A stretch of 64,000 nucleotides of DNA from Fragilariopsis cylindrus CCMP1102 (Eukaryota; Bacillariophyta; Bacillariophyceae; Bacillariales; Bacillariaceae). Shown piece after piece: positions 33,875-45,387 of the stretch (positions are counted from its first letter, which is position 1; the number at the start of each line of letters is the position of its first letter). The position numbers and the translations under genes are program-made. Under the pieces are notes generated by a model that was given only the letters and a program-made list of their open reading frames with translations, did not search any database and was not told the DNA's origin. The stretch covers positions 186,001 to 250,000 of the forward strand of contig FMBT01000308.1 in NCBI GenBank assembly GCA_900095095.1, given 5' to 3'.

Positions 33875-34503
33875 AAACGCTCGTCAAGAATAAAAATTGA
33901 ACGAAAATACTAATTTTCTCTTGTCCCCCTGGTGGAGATCATCAAGATAAAAAATCGAGTTTGATCTCTATAATTGCACCCTGCCTGCCTCTACCATAGT
34001 ACTATCTTAATACATCTCCATCCAATAACAATATATATATATGATAATACTTCAACAAATTAGCAGATGGTTTATTTGAGATGGGATCGAATAAATAACA
34101 TCATCAACGACAACAACAAAATTTGATCAACCATGGACATTGAATTTGAATTGGCATAATATTGTGAGAGGACCACCGAGGAGAAGGATAGAATTGGCTG
34201 CCCATCAAGTGAGCTGAGGTGTTGATGTCTCAGCAAATCTTCCATTCAAAACATTATACTAACATGTCTCCAACCCGGAGAAATCCATTTCTAATGATAT
34301 AATGATCAAAATAACTGCACTAATATTAACTAACAAATCTATCATTTTTTTGGCTTTTATGTGAATTGTTAACCCAGTAATAGGAACAGGGCGACAGCCA
34401 TTAACAATAAGGTCGTACTATAAGATGTTCACTCTCTTAACAAGATTGTCTTTATTGCTTTTAACACTATATTAATAACCCATTCTAATTTCGGAGTTTT
34501 CCT
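33875..34503. other. Intergenic
   Basis: 3' flank of the TPR-DnaJ gene and space up to the MITE. A short TA run near 34030. No gene was seen. Confidence 0.45.
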
Positions 34504-37500
34504 CTAAAAGTAAGATGATCCACCTCGAGATTTTTCAGAATCATATTTTCGTCGAAGCTTAGGATCGTTGAGAGTCTCGTATGCATCCTTGATACGACGA
34601 AAGTTGTCTGCTGCTTTTGGATCACCAACATTCTTGTCAGGGTGATGTTTCACAGCCATCTTTCTGTATGCTTTCTTAATTTCGTCTTCAGTAGCACTTC
34701 GATTGAGTCCCAACGCAGTATAGTGATTGTTAATTCCCCTTGGACTAATTGGAGACGCTCTTGTACGACTACTACTTCGGCTGTTATTAGGACCGTAATC
34801 ATTTTTGTTGTTTTTATTTTCCTTGCGTGAATTCGCTTTTTCAGAACTTGATTTCGCCTTATCAGATCTACTCTTTGGATCGCGCTCTTCTCGAAACGAA
34901 TCCCATCGTCGAGAAGAGCTCTGTTTATTGTAGAAATATTCCCGCCGTGTTTGGGCGTCTGAAGCAGGTGATTGGCGGCTACCGCTGTTGTGCGTGAATT
35001 TGAAACTTTCGCCTTTCCATTTTTTACTCTCGGTCTGCTGCTGGCGACGGTAGCTGTTCCGGGCTCGTTCTTCGGTTTCAGCTCGAGCTTTCGTCTTAAG
35101 AAGATCATCGAGTTCTTCTTGGACATCCTTCTCCTCTGCCGCTTTCACTGTATGTGGGCCATCAAAGATACATGCACTAAGGAACACTTCCCTAGTATCC
35201 TTTCTCCCTTGCTGTACAATTTCTAACCATCGCTTGAAATCAGATTCTGCTTCCCGGATTCGGTCAAGTCTACTGTTACAACGAGCCCGCCTCAGAATTG
35301 CTTTCAGGTATCGAGGATAAATCCGAAGTGCAGCAGTGCACTCAACCAAAGCTGCGCTAAAATTCTTCATGGCCATAAAACATGCAGCGCGGTTGCAGTG
35401 TAGGATGGCATGAAGACGGCCACCGGCACAATTAGATTTACCAGTGAACTGGTGATTGCTTCCAGCAGAATCAATGAGCAAACATGCAGCATACTTTTTA
35501 CCTGCTTTCTCATATTCAGCCTTTTGAAAGAAATTATCTCCATGCCCTCTTTCGGCTTGTGTACGAATCAACTTGTCCCGTTCTTCCGACAGCCATGAAA
35601 ATTGACTATAAATTGACTGGCCGATCACTGAAGCTCTGTCGGAAATGAACCTGTCTAATTGCGTGATGCAATGTTCAGAATTATGATACCTTTCCTCGAG
35701 TCGAAGAGATCTAAGATAGTAGGGCATCATGGAGAACGGTAGTCGTAGGAGAGCCTCTGGGGAAGCTTTCCTACCTAACTTCATTTCAGCGCCCATCAAC
35801 TCGTCTTCTCTCGTATTGCCGAAGAAGTCTACAGTCAAATGCTTTGAGATTGCGACACCAGGGAATGGATTCTTTGATGAAAGGTCGCCGGTCAGGCAAC
35901 CATCAAATTTAACATTCGATGCTGCAAAGCGTTCGCAATGACTAACAACTTCACGCCATCGCCTTAGATCTGCCAATAATTTTACTTTCAAATGATGTAA
36001 TTCAAAGCACCCACTTGCGGTGGATAATGCAATTTTGACGTGTCCAAGTGCCTCCATCGCCTTGTCTCTTTCGACTTTTGTCTTCCTATTTATATGATCG
36101 CGCAATGCATTGGCTTTATTCAGCACTGTCCGCAATCGGGATACTTCTGTTCGGCCCAAGATTGCGTCGGTCTTAGTTTGTTCTAATCCCTCCTTCACGT
36201 TCGTTATGTTAAATCCACTCTGAAGCCCTTGAATTATCGTTGCACTTACATCTGCCTCAACAAATGCTCTGTCGGCATCATCAACTTTTCCAAGTTTTAT
36301 GTATGAACGAGCCATGCGAATATGAAGCTTTGGCCAGAGAGCAGGATTGGCATCTAAAGACATAAGATCCGGATTGCTATCTCTCGGATCTATAGCATAC
36401 ATAATTCCATTAACACAGTCACCTATTGCACTTTCGTATACTCCAATCATCATGAAGGCTGCGGCTCGATTCGACAATAACAATACTAATAGATGATGCG
36501 TGCCACGAACATGAGGGAACATTTCATTGTTGTATTTTCCGATTGCCTTTGTGTACGAGCGAGTTGCTTCCTGGTAGTGAGCGTTCGTGTAATGTGATCT
36601 ACCCTCTTCCCGCAACGCTGTAATTTCTAACCTTCTCTTTGACAATTCTTCCGCAAAAGCTTGATTAGTATGGTTCAAATCAAAGGACGACCTCGAGGGA
36701 CCAGGCATCTTAACTGACTGACTACGTTGATATGGGGGCCGACGAACACCATTTTCTTTCCTCTTAGCTCGGGCTTTGACATTCGCATCGTCGCCAACAC
36801 CCAAATTAAACTGAGCTTGAAAACTAATTCCAGTTGTAAACATAGGCTGGGATGCTGGTTGTTGACACGCGATGTCGTGCAGAGGTTGGGATGTTGGCTG
36901 CTGTCGTTGCTGTAGCGGCGGTGAGAAAAAAGGAGAAGTATCCATGCTCATAGTAGATCCGTTAGAAGGTGATTGATCTCCCGTCGAGTCTATTACAGTG
37001 GGAGGTGTTTTAATTTCAGTATTCATACCCGTGTTGGCGGAAAACCCTCTCCTTAACAAGCCTCCCCTATTAACTTTCACTCTTGTTTTGCTGTTGATGT
37101 TATTGTTTAGATCAACGTTGAACATCGTATTTGTTGTATCGACTACAGGAGGTGTGGCTGTATTCCTCGTCTTCTTGTTGATAAAAGGCTCGGCAGTACC
37201 TGGAGCAGTATTTGGAACGGCAGCAGTTCCTTGTGGCGGTCGATCAAAAGGTGTCTTCGGATCTACATTGGTTCTCGCAAAAGCTCTGGTTGCTGTCGCA
37301 GCGGATGCCATAGTAGGTGGAGCCGTTTGACGACGGCTTATTGCTTCTGTATCTATATCCTCCTCCATTATAACCTCCTCCATTATATTATGTGGACTTG
37401 GTTTTACTCTAGCTGTAGAGTTTCCCATAAAAGTATCTGGGTGATGAAATTGATCAGGTATTGGCGATGTGAACAACAACGGAGATGCGCTAGCACATGG

Positions 37501-38385
37501 TTTAGTTTGGCTATTTAACTTCGATGGTGACGGGTTTATTGTGTTTCCAGATTCTGATTCTGAAACCGATAACGGCGACATGACAAATGGAGAATTCCGT
37601 GCTTTGGACTTCTGACGACCTCTTAATCTTGCTGGGAGAACCAATCTTTGTCATACTTGGAGGAGAGCTCCCAATACTAAATTTAGCGCTGTCTTTATCA
37701 AACTTGAACGTCGACTTGCCGGGCGATTGCATGTTAGGTACGTTTTCATTTGGAGCTCTAGTATCAGTCGCGTTCACTGATACTAGTGGAGGACGATTAT
37801 CGGTTGACTTGGTGTTGGTGGCCTTACATTAGTTCCACTACTCTTCGTCGGTTGCTTTACAATCGGAGAACTAGCCGCGTCGTAGAATTTCTCCCCGTCA
37901 GCTTCTGTGGCCATGTTCTCGTACGAGCTATCATTACGACGAGGAAGTGGAGAACGTGATCGGAGAGTTTTCCGCAAACTTTTAATACCATTTCTCACGC
38001 TAACGCCAATGGGTGTTCTACTGCGGCTCTGTTGACGACGCCTGCGAGATCTACCGCGTCGACTTCTGGTGGGCGATTTTGATATATTTGCATCTTTTAA
38101 GTCACTCGTTGGATCTATGACATTATTTTCGTGTTTAGTATCCGATATGCTAGAAGATTTTAAACTACCAACTAGCATTTCTACTGCCTCTGCTAGCTTT
38201 CTTTCATATTCAGTTTCAGACGAGCAGCTGACATTCATTTTGGTCATCAAGTTCTTGGCTAGGCACACCATCGGATCATCATCATCCGTTACTTGCATAG
38301 ATCGGAAAGGTTCCGCCAAATTGGTAACTGATTCCCCATTGCTATTGCTTCTATGCGGTGAATGTAAAGAGGTTGACGACGCCAT
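34504..38385 (-). CDS. TPR-DnaJ co-chaperone (DNAJC7-like)
   Basis: Leftward from ATG 38385 (MASSTSLHSPHRS). The first 350 residues are low complexity with an Arg/Ser-rich stretch (SRRGRSRRRRQQSRSRTP). TPR repeats follow: REEGRSHYTNAHYQEATRSY, HIRMARSYIKLGKVDDADRAF, then a second block with KAEYEKAGKKYAACL and AILHCNRAACFMAMKNFSAA. A charged helix precedes the C-terminal J domain (HYTALGLNRSATEDEIKKAY, with HHPDKN), which ends at 34504. Arrays of TPRs followed by a C-terminal J domain are the DNAJC7/TPR2 layout; such proteins link HSP70 and HSP90. From 37644 to the stop the frame is open for 1046 residues. Before that the frame is lost near 37800 and near 37620, in the disordered region, so the exact N-terminus is provisional. 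Cytosolic or nuclear. Confidence 0.8.
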
Positions 38386-38869
38386 GGTGGTCTGGTTCAA
38401 TTCTCAAGGAGAGGACAAGCAAGTTAGTGTACCTTCGTCAACTCGACAAGTTTCAATTTGTGTATTTTGTTCGTTACTGTTTAATATCGTGATCGTATTA
38501 TTTGTGGGTGTGTGTTGTCTTGTTGGACTGAAAACTGAAAATTGCGACGGGGACAAGCAAAAACCTTTCTGTGTGTTAACTATTTTTTTACGTCGTAAAA
38601 CAAACGGAAAAAGCGAGGCGGCTATTTTGAACCTGCTAAATAATTCTAACACATGAAATCTCGAATAAATAATAAATGTGTAAACACCAGGGGTAATAAT
38701 CTTTACCCCTGGTAAACACAAACTAAAGTGCTTAGTTTGGGTTCAGACTTATATCTGAAATTATTACACAGTGTTTTCAGATGTATTTCTCTGGACAAAA
38801 GACAAGGATTACAACATTCAAGCACCATGCATCCTTGTCCTCACCCTTGCAGTAAGCTAACTAAACTGA
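38386..38869. other. Intergenic, promoter side of TPR-DnaJ gene
   Basis: Contains the hairpin at 38686-38713. The frame at 38404-38721 on the minus strand has no protein-like character. Confidence 0.45.
38686..38713. repeat. Perfect 11-bp inverted repeat, 6-base loop
   Basis: ACCAGGGGTAA and its exact complement TTACCCCTGGT around loop TAATCT. It lies about 160 bases before the retroelement fossil and 300 bases before the TPR-DnaJ start. It could form a stem-loop in RNA or be a protein-binding palindrome. Confidence 0.6.
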
Positions 38870-40330
38870 TTATGTATTGATGATAATGATGATGATGATA
38901 GTAATAATATCCTTCTATTATTATAACTGTGATTTAGGAGAAGCATTTTTCGTCACACAAAAAGAAAACAACATTAGAGCAAGATTCAAATGGGTAAAAG
39001 GACATCAAGATAACAAAACAAGATACAAAAATTTGCCATTAGAAGCACAACTGAATGTAGATGCAGATGAATTAGCTCAAGATAAGAAGAACAAGGAGAA
39101 TTCCATCCAATGGTACACACACTACCGTATTAAGTTGCTCAGCAATGCTATCAATAGGAGGAATAAGCATGACAAGTAATTACCTGAAACAACTCATAAG
39201 AGCATACGTCAAACCAGAATATATAGAATGAATTCCTACAGTACAAATTTGGATAGTCAAACGAAATGATAACAGGAATAGCATGGAAATGTCTGAAATT
39301 AGCACTACAAAGAATAAACAGAGACGTCCTGCTAACAAAAATATGCAATGACCCATTACCAACAGCAGCAACATTGTTGAAGAAAAAGTATCAAAACAAT
39401 GACACATGATTGATGTGCAATCAAAGAGAAACAAGAGACCATATGTCAATTTGTGAGGCTCAGTCAAGAATAAAGTGGAGAAGGCCTTGTATGACTGCGA
39501 TAAGAAAACGACTAGACAAAATGGAAACAGAATCTGAATTGAAAGAAATCTCTAGTTCTGCAATGTCTGAGTGGTTAGAAACAGCAACAGTAGATAGAGC
39601 CAAATACCAAGTAAAATACCAAAAAACGATACGGTCACAAAGAAGAATCAGATGTTTGCAGGAAAACTATAACAAGAATGGTTATATTTACAAGACATAT
39701 TTACAAGAAGAAAGCACAAACACAACAACAGGAAGGAAACAAGATAGTTATATATGGGGAGCATCAATAGTACAAATACTACTTTCACAATACATTGTCC
39801 TATGGGAACCACGAAGCAAAGAAGTACACAGAAAAACAAAAGAACATCAAGAAAGAACACGAAAAGAAAGATTAAAGATAGAAGCTAGTCAACTCAGTTC
39901 AATGAAAGACATCACAAGACCTAGCGATATGTTCTTATTTCATGCAAACGAAGAAGATACATTGAGCAGTCAACATCATGGACAATAGCGAGCTGGATAA
40001 GCAGTCACAGGAAAGCTATAATAACAAAAAGCGTTATGGAATTGGCAGCAACAGCTCAAAGTGGATCTACCCCGGGATAGTAGGTTGGATGAGAGGCAAA
40101 GAAAATAATGAAGCAATAAATTTACTACATGCAAGACAGAGACAAGAATTCTTAAACGAAGAAAGAACACAAAAAGAGAGAAGAACAGGCGCAACGGGTA
40201 ACACGAGGAAAGACAAGAAACAAGAAGCATTAGAAAAGAGGAGTAGACACAGAAAGACACTGCAAGACACAAGACTATTCAAAGAACACTTGTATAAGAC
40301 AAAATAGAGAAGACTATAAGAGAATTATCA
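38870..40330 (+). mobile_element. Retroelement fossil with RNase H-like and zinc-binding regions
   Basis: A 3' fragment of a retroelement, A-rich on the plus strand. The first part carries an RNase H-like motif (WVKGHQD followed by LNVDADELA). A region with LLTKICNDPLPTAATLLK and a Cys/His cluster (MCNQRETRDHMSIC) comes next, then a long basic helical tail. No reverse transcriptase core, long terminal repeats or target repeat were seen. It is probably a non-LTR type, but the family is tentative. The copy is incomplete and broken, with at least three breaks. Protein character is well preserved, so it is probably fairly young. Confidence 0.6.
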
Positions 40331-40804
40331 TAAGAACAAGACAAGCATGCAAGATGAACCATACAAAAACAATGCGAATGAGAAATAGATTAGAGGGACG
40401 AGATGTATAATAAAGAATGAAAGAGAAGAGAAGAAGTTCTACGGATATCCGATATTAGACAACCATAAGAACTATCATGAATAAAATGAGAACAAACGGG
40501 AAGAGAAGAAGAAACCAGGGATGTCCGATATTAGACAAACCAGGAGCTTATTATGTACCAAAAAAAAATTATCTTCTGACTATTTTAGTCGTGCAAAGTC
40601 AAATAGCGCTACGCTATCGCGCACAATATCCTAATAGATCCATTTACAATGATATAAACTTTTTTTGTCACCTCAAATTTTGGTCACCTCAAAACTAAAG
40701 ATGAATGAAGCATCATCGATAATAACAGTAATAACATAAAAAATACAAGAAAGCTTCTTTTACAAACTCGAAAACACAACCAAGCACCTTTCGTTACGAC
40801 GACG

Positions 40805-40842
<38 letters not shown>

Positions 40843-40924
40843 AATAGCAGCAACAGCAGCAACAGCAACACCGCATCCTTTAGTATCGTAGAGTTTCCCG
40901 CGTTCCTTAATCTTGAAGTTCGTT
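40331..40924. other. Retroelement tail and ALDH 5' leader
   Basis: A-rich sequence trails the fossil to about 40570, with GATATCCGATATTAGACAA and a similar TGTCCGATATTAGACAA 70 bases on. The (GAC)n run and ALDH leader follow. Confidence 0.4.
40806..40870. repeat. (GAC)n microsatellite and AGCAAC-type run
   Basis: About 12 GAC units (40806-40842) followed by an AGC/AAC run, immediately upstream of the ALDH start codon, probably in its 5' leader. Confidence 0.9.
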
Positions 40925-42959
40925 ATGGTTCAAGGTGTTATTATAGACGATGATGGTTGTCTTATCAATATCAATCCAGCTACCGGTGACATGATTTCCA
41001 AAGTGAAATGTACAACACCAGAACAACTTGACGTAATAATTGATACGGCAAAATCATCTCAAAAGGAATGGCGAAAAAAGTCGGTAGAAGAACGTGTGGA
41101 TATATTAAAGGAATGCATTAAGGAATTAACTGATGTTTCCGATCAAATGATTCAACTTATCGTCCAAGAAATGGGTAAACCAATTGCAGAGGCTAAGGAA
41201 GAAATAGAATACGCCGTTAATGACCAAGACGCGTATTTTGACATTTTGTTAGAATCTATCAAACCTAAAAAATACGGTAAAAGTACTGTCGTTCGTCATC
41301 CTTATGGCGTTGTTGCTATCATGAGGTGAGTGATTCACAAAATGTACTATATTTATAGCTCTGGTTAAATTGACTGAAATATTTACTAGTAGCTATGCTA
41401 TGTTCGTTTCTGTTTTCTTTTCTGCACCCCTTGTCTCCGACAATATGTACTACGTGGTTATTTAGACTCATGCTTATATTTGTTGTCTTCTTCATTTATG
41501 ATATACAATAAGTCCCTGGAACTACCCTCTGGGTGAAATCATGCTATTGGCTTTGCCATCATTGGCAAGTGGAAATGCGGTGATTGTTAAGCCATCAGAG
41601 GTTGTCCCTGAAACTGGGGCACTTTTAGTGAAGACGCTACAAAAATGCTTACCCCCTGGTGTATTACAAGTGGCGCAAGGTGCTGGTTCTGTAGGCGAAG
41701 CGTTAGTAAAACATAATGGTATCGATTTAGTTGCCATGACAGGTAGTTCGGCTACAGGTCGAAAAATTCTTGAGGCAGCCGCTCCACAACTCAAACGAGT
41801 TATCTTAGAGATGGGTGGAAAAGATCCAATGATTGTATGTGCCGATGCTGATTTAGAAAAGGCGGCTAATGATGCTGTCATGTATTCTCTGTCTAATGCT
41901 GGACAGGTTTGTTGCTCTATTGAACGGATTTACGTTGCCGAAACTGTATATGATAAATTCCAAGTACTAGCGAAGGAGGTTGCTAAAGATTATAAAGTTG
42001 GAAATGGGATGGAAACTGAGAATAATGTCGGACCGTTGGTGTCGATGATGCAAAAGGAACATGTTAAGAATCAAGTAGAAGATGCAGTTTTCAAGGGAGC
42101 AACGATGTTACATCAAAGTGAGATTCCGAACGATGTATCAAAAAATGAATCCTGCTTCTACCCAGTGACCGTCCTTTCAGATGTCGATGATACTATGAAG
42201 CTGTTTACCACTGAAACGTTCGTAAGTAAATGATGAGTCGTGATTGCTGTTGATTTATAGATAATGTTTTCGGGTTCCACGAATGAATGAACGAATGATC
42301 ATAAAAAGTAGCAGTGACTTTGTACATTGACGCATCTGTATTCTCTAAAAATATCCTCTTTTGATATCTAAAATTACAAATTCCATAGGGTCCAGTGGTG
42401 GCAATTGCGAAATTTGATGGATCAGAGGCATCTGCCGTACGACTTGCCAATGATACAGGTAAGTCATACCTCGGTGATTTCGTAATAATCGGAGAATACA
42501 CTCAATTAGCATGGTTTGCGCAAAAGTTGCACTCTTTTTGTTCTTGATATCGCTGTTATTAATCTTTCTTTTGTTGACATTTTTTTAATTTAGAATATGG
42601 ACTAGGTAGTTCAGTCTATACTCAAGACACAGAAAAGGCAAATCGAATTGCAGAACTGATTGATGCCGGACAGGTTGGTATCAATTGTTATCCAATAGAA
42701 TTTATGGGAGTTCAATGTCCGTGGTAAGTTTCTCTTTGCAAGGAAATTTATATTTCATCTCAAACAATCCAGCAGAAATATCATATTTGCTTAGTATTCG
42801 ACTGTTGCAATAATTAACCCACACTTTTTCTTCTTTTCTCTCGTTACACTACTGTCTATTAGGGTTGGACACAAGAACAGTGGTTTTGGCTATCACTCTG
42901 GTAAGGATGGATGCCTCCAATTTTCGATCCCTAAAACTATAGTTTCGGCAACTGATTAA
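40925..42959 (+). CDS. Aldehyde dehydrogenase (succinate-semialdehyde dehydrogenase-like)
   Basis: Five exons (40925-41325, 41513-42221, 42389-42458, 42594-42723, 42863-42959) splice into 468 residues with no frame break. Introns are 187, 167, 135 and 139 nt. NAD(P)+-dependent oxidation of an aldehyde to its acid. Visible motifs are SPWNYPLGE (134-142), GNAVIVKPSEVVPETG, GSSATGRKI, the catalytic Glu in LEMGGKDP (Glu233), the catalytic Cys in NAGQVCCS (Cys267), and NSGFGYHSGKDG at the C-terminus. Length and motifs match the short bacterial-like and succinate-semialdehyde group. No targeting peptide is obvious, so it is probably cytosolic. The substrate is not fixed by sequence alone. Confidence 0.9.
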
Positions 42960-43115
42960 TTTCCTATTTATCATTAACGGCAAGTACGTGTAACTAGTTA
43001 TACGAAAAAGGAGAAAATTGAATAGAGAGGGCGAGGAAGAAATAAACTAGATAGTTTTTAGAAAAAAGTAAGCATCCTACTAATTTAATTATTTGTCTCA
43101 CGTCACGTCGTGTCA

Positions 43116-43983
43116 TCATATTATCATTGCCAATACGATCGATACCGGAATCAAGAATGGACCGAGAAGTGTCTTTAGAATTTTCACAAACCTTCTAATC
43201 ACATTCCATGCAGATAAAACAGTTGTAGTCATTAATCTTTTATTGGCTTGTAAGCGATTAGATCGATACAATTTGCTTTCTTCGTCGTATATATTTCGTT
43301 GTTGTTTATCTGACAATATAGACGCAGCATTTTCTACTGCAATAAATGCCTCCTGGGCTCTACCATCATTATTCTTATCTGGATGAATTTGCATCGCACG
43401 TGTACGGAATTGTTTACGGATATCTCGTTCGGATGTTTCCTTGATGATTATTCCTGGTATAGTAAATTTAATCAATGATGCAATATTAATTTCCCGTGAT
43501 GGAATTTTCCAATTCCAATTTCTTATTCCCAATATACCATATAAATTATTATGTTTGGCAGCCTTCAACACCGATTGGACTCTCCGTCCATCTATCTTTT
43601 CTGTTTCAGCGCCTTCTTCTTTTCTTCTTCATCCATCCTATCAAGTTCTGTTTGGAATTCACGTTCTCTTTTCTCGGCCAAACGATTAGCAGCGTCACGT
43701 GATAATCGTTCTTCCTCATTACGACGACGCTGTTCTTCATTATTATTTCTTCTTCTTCGTTATCATCGTCCACCTCATTGTTAGCATTATAAGAATCTTG
43801 ATGTACACTTTCATCAGCATGGTACTCGTCGTAATAATGATCTTGATCTTCCTCGATAACTTGTCTTACGTACTCGTCAGCTTCACTATCATTATCACGC
43901 ATTCCTTCAGCCCGTTCAATCTGTGTAGCGAAAAGAAGAACTGATACTAACAGTAGCAAACAATTAAACTTCGATCCTATCAT
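43116..43983 (-). CDS. ER-type J-domain protein with insertion, frame broken
   Basis: From ATG 43983 a signal peptide (KFNCLLLLVSVLLFATQIERAEG) is followed by an acidic region, a charged helix (NRLAEKRERE, RMDEEEKK), and a J domain: KAAKHNNLYGILGIRNW, RDIRKQFRTRAMQIHPDKNN, and AFIAVENAASILSDKQQRNIY. The HPD motif is intact. About 20 residues are inserted between the LYGILG helix and the helix preceding HPD. A final hydrophobic segment (FVKILKTLLGPFLIPVSIVLAMII) is probably a membrane anchor, giving a type I-like ER protein that would recruit lumenal or cytosolic HSP70. Two frame losses, near 43745 and 43610, are each restored by one extra base. Confidence 0.7.
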
Positions 43984-45387
43984 GTATGTATCTGCTTTCT
44001 TGAATTCGTACAGTCTCTCTTCGGATGCTACTACATCTATCTGTTCAAAGTAACAACATGCTGCTCGAATGCTGAGAGTTTGAGAGTTGAGGATGCAATT
44101 TTTAAAATTGTATTTTATGTAAATTTAATTGTTGTAACGCCACGTGGAGCTGGCGAGACTCCGATAGATTAGGACTAAATCATACATGGCGTACTACATT
44201 AACCACACTTTTGAGGACGGTCCAGATCTCACAAAGAGCAACAAACCGCGTCCCACTTAATTTCGGTCCTTGTACAAAGCTATTAACTAGTTGAAGTAAA
44301 ACTTAAGTATCAGCAAGATAGATTATAAGAATATTGATCTATCATTCAATAACTATCTAGGACCTACTGTTACTAGATACAATTATAAAGTGCATACCAA
44401 ACACTTCCTTCCTCCATCATATATGTAGCTTGTGTTGCTTTAGATGCATCCAGTTCTGTAATAAGTGGTGTAGGATCAACAAGATCAAGTCAACTGTTGG
44501 TAATAGTAAAATTGTCCCAGATTCTCTAGATACAAACCTATGGATTGTCTTTGCCAAAAAGGAAAGTTCCATAACCTTTGATGGAGATAAAGAACAGAAG
44601 GAATGCTGAAATTAGTACCCACATAATATATAATACTAAAACTCTTTCTGTACGATGGCACGTGATTCTCTTGAAAATAAATCCAAAACAGAATGTGCCT
44701 ACGCACGCTGCCACCTAAGCTGCATCAACAATATCTGACACAGCTCTTATATTGAGTAAGTGGGTACATGTACGGAACAATTACAAATGTGCTCCCTGGT
44801 AGGAGATAGAAATAAAGTTGATGGTATCTTATATGTGGATTGTTGATGAATGTGCATACTTTAGCTATAAAACGAATAACTGCTGACAGGGAAAAAAATC
44901 TTGCTGAGACAACATTTTTAGAATTTCATGATTATGTAAGCAATTATCAGGAGCCACATTTGAATTATCAGGTACAGTAAGAAGGCATAATAATGGATGG
45001 ATCTATCATTATTATGGACACTTCGTTTTGTAATCAATTATTATATTATTTATTGGACCTGGAATATGCGCACACATTAGAGTTAGAGTTTGAAGCAGTT
45101 TCTACGTAACGGCTTCGTTTTTCTTTCAATCTCTCTAAAAAATGAAAGAATCGAATTTTCATCAATCGAAGATCGAAGAAAATCGAATCGAATCAAAAAT
45201 TCTTGACACGCGGTTTAAAGAAGAGATTGAAAAGATCGCGTGATTAGAAAATAACAGTCTTTTTCGCCAATTTCTTCTTTCCCATTATAAAAAATACTGT
45301 AAGCACAATAAACTGAAGTACAGTACTTTGTAAATAATCATTCTACAACAGTAACACTAGCAAAGCAAAACAAAACAAAAGGTGGTC
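43984..45387. other. Intergenic between divergent J-protein and carboxypeptidase genes
   Basis: 1.4 kb. TACWGTA words at 44973, 45295 and 45319. AATCGAATCGAATC-type repetition near 45175-45200. No gene was seen. Confidence 0.5.
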
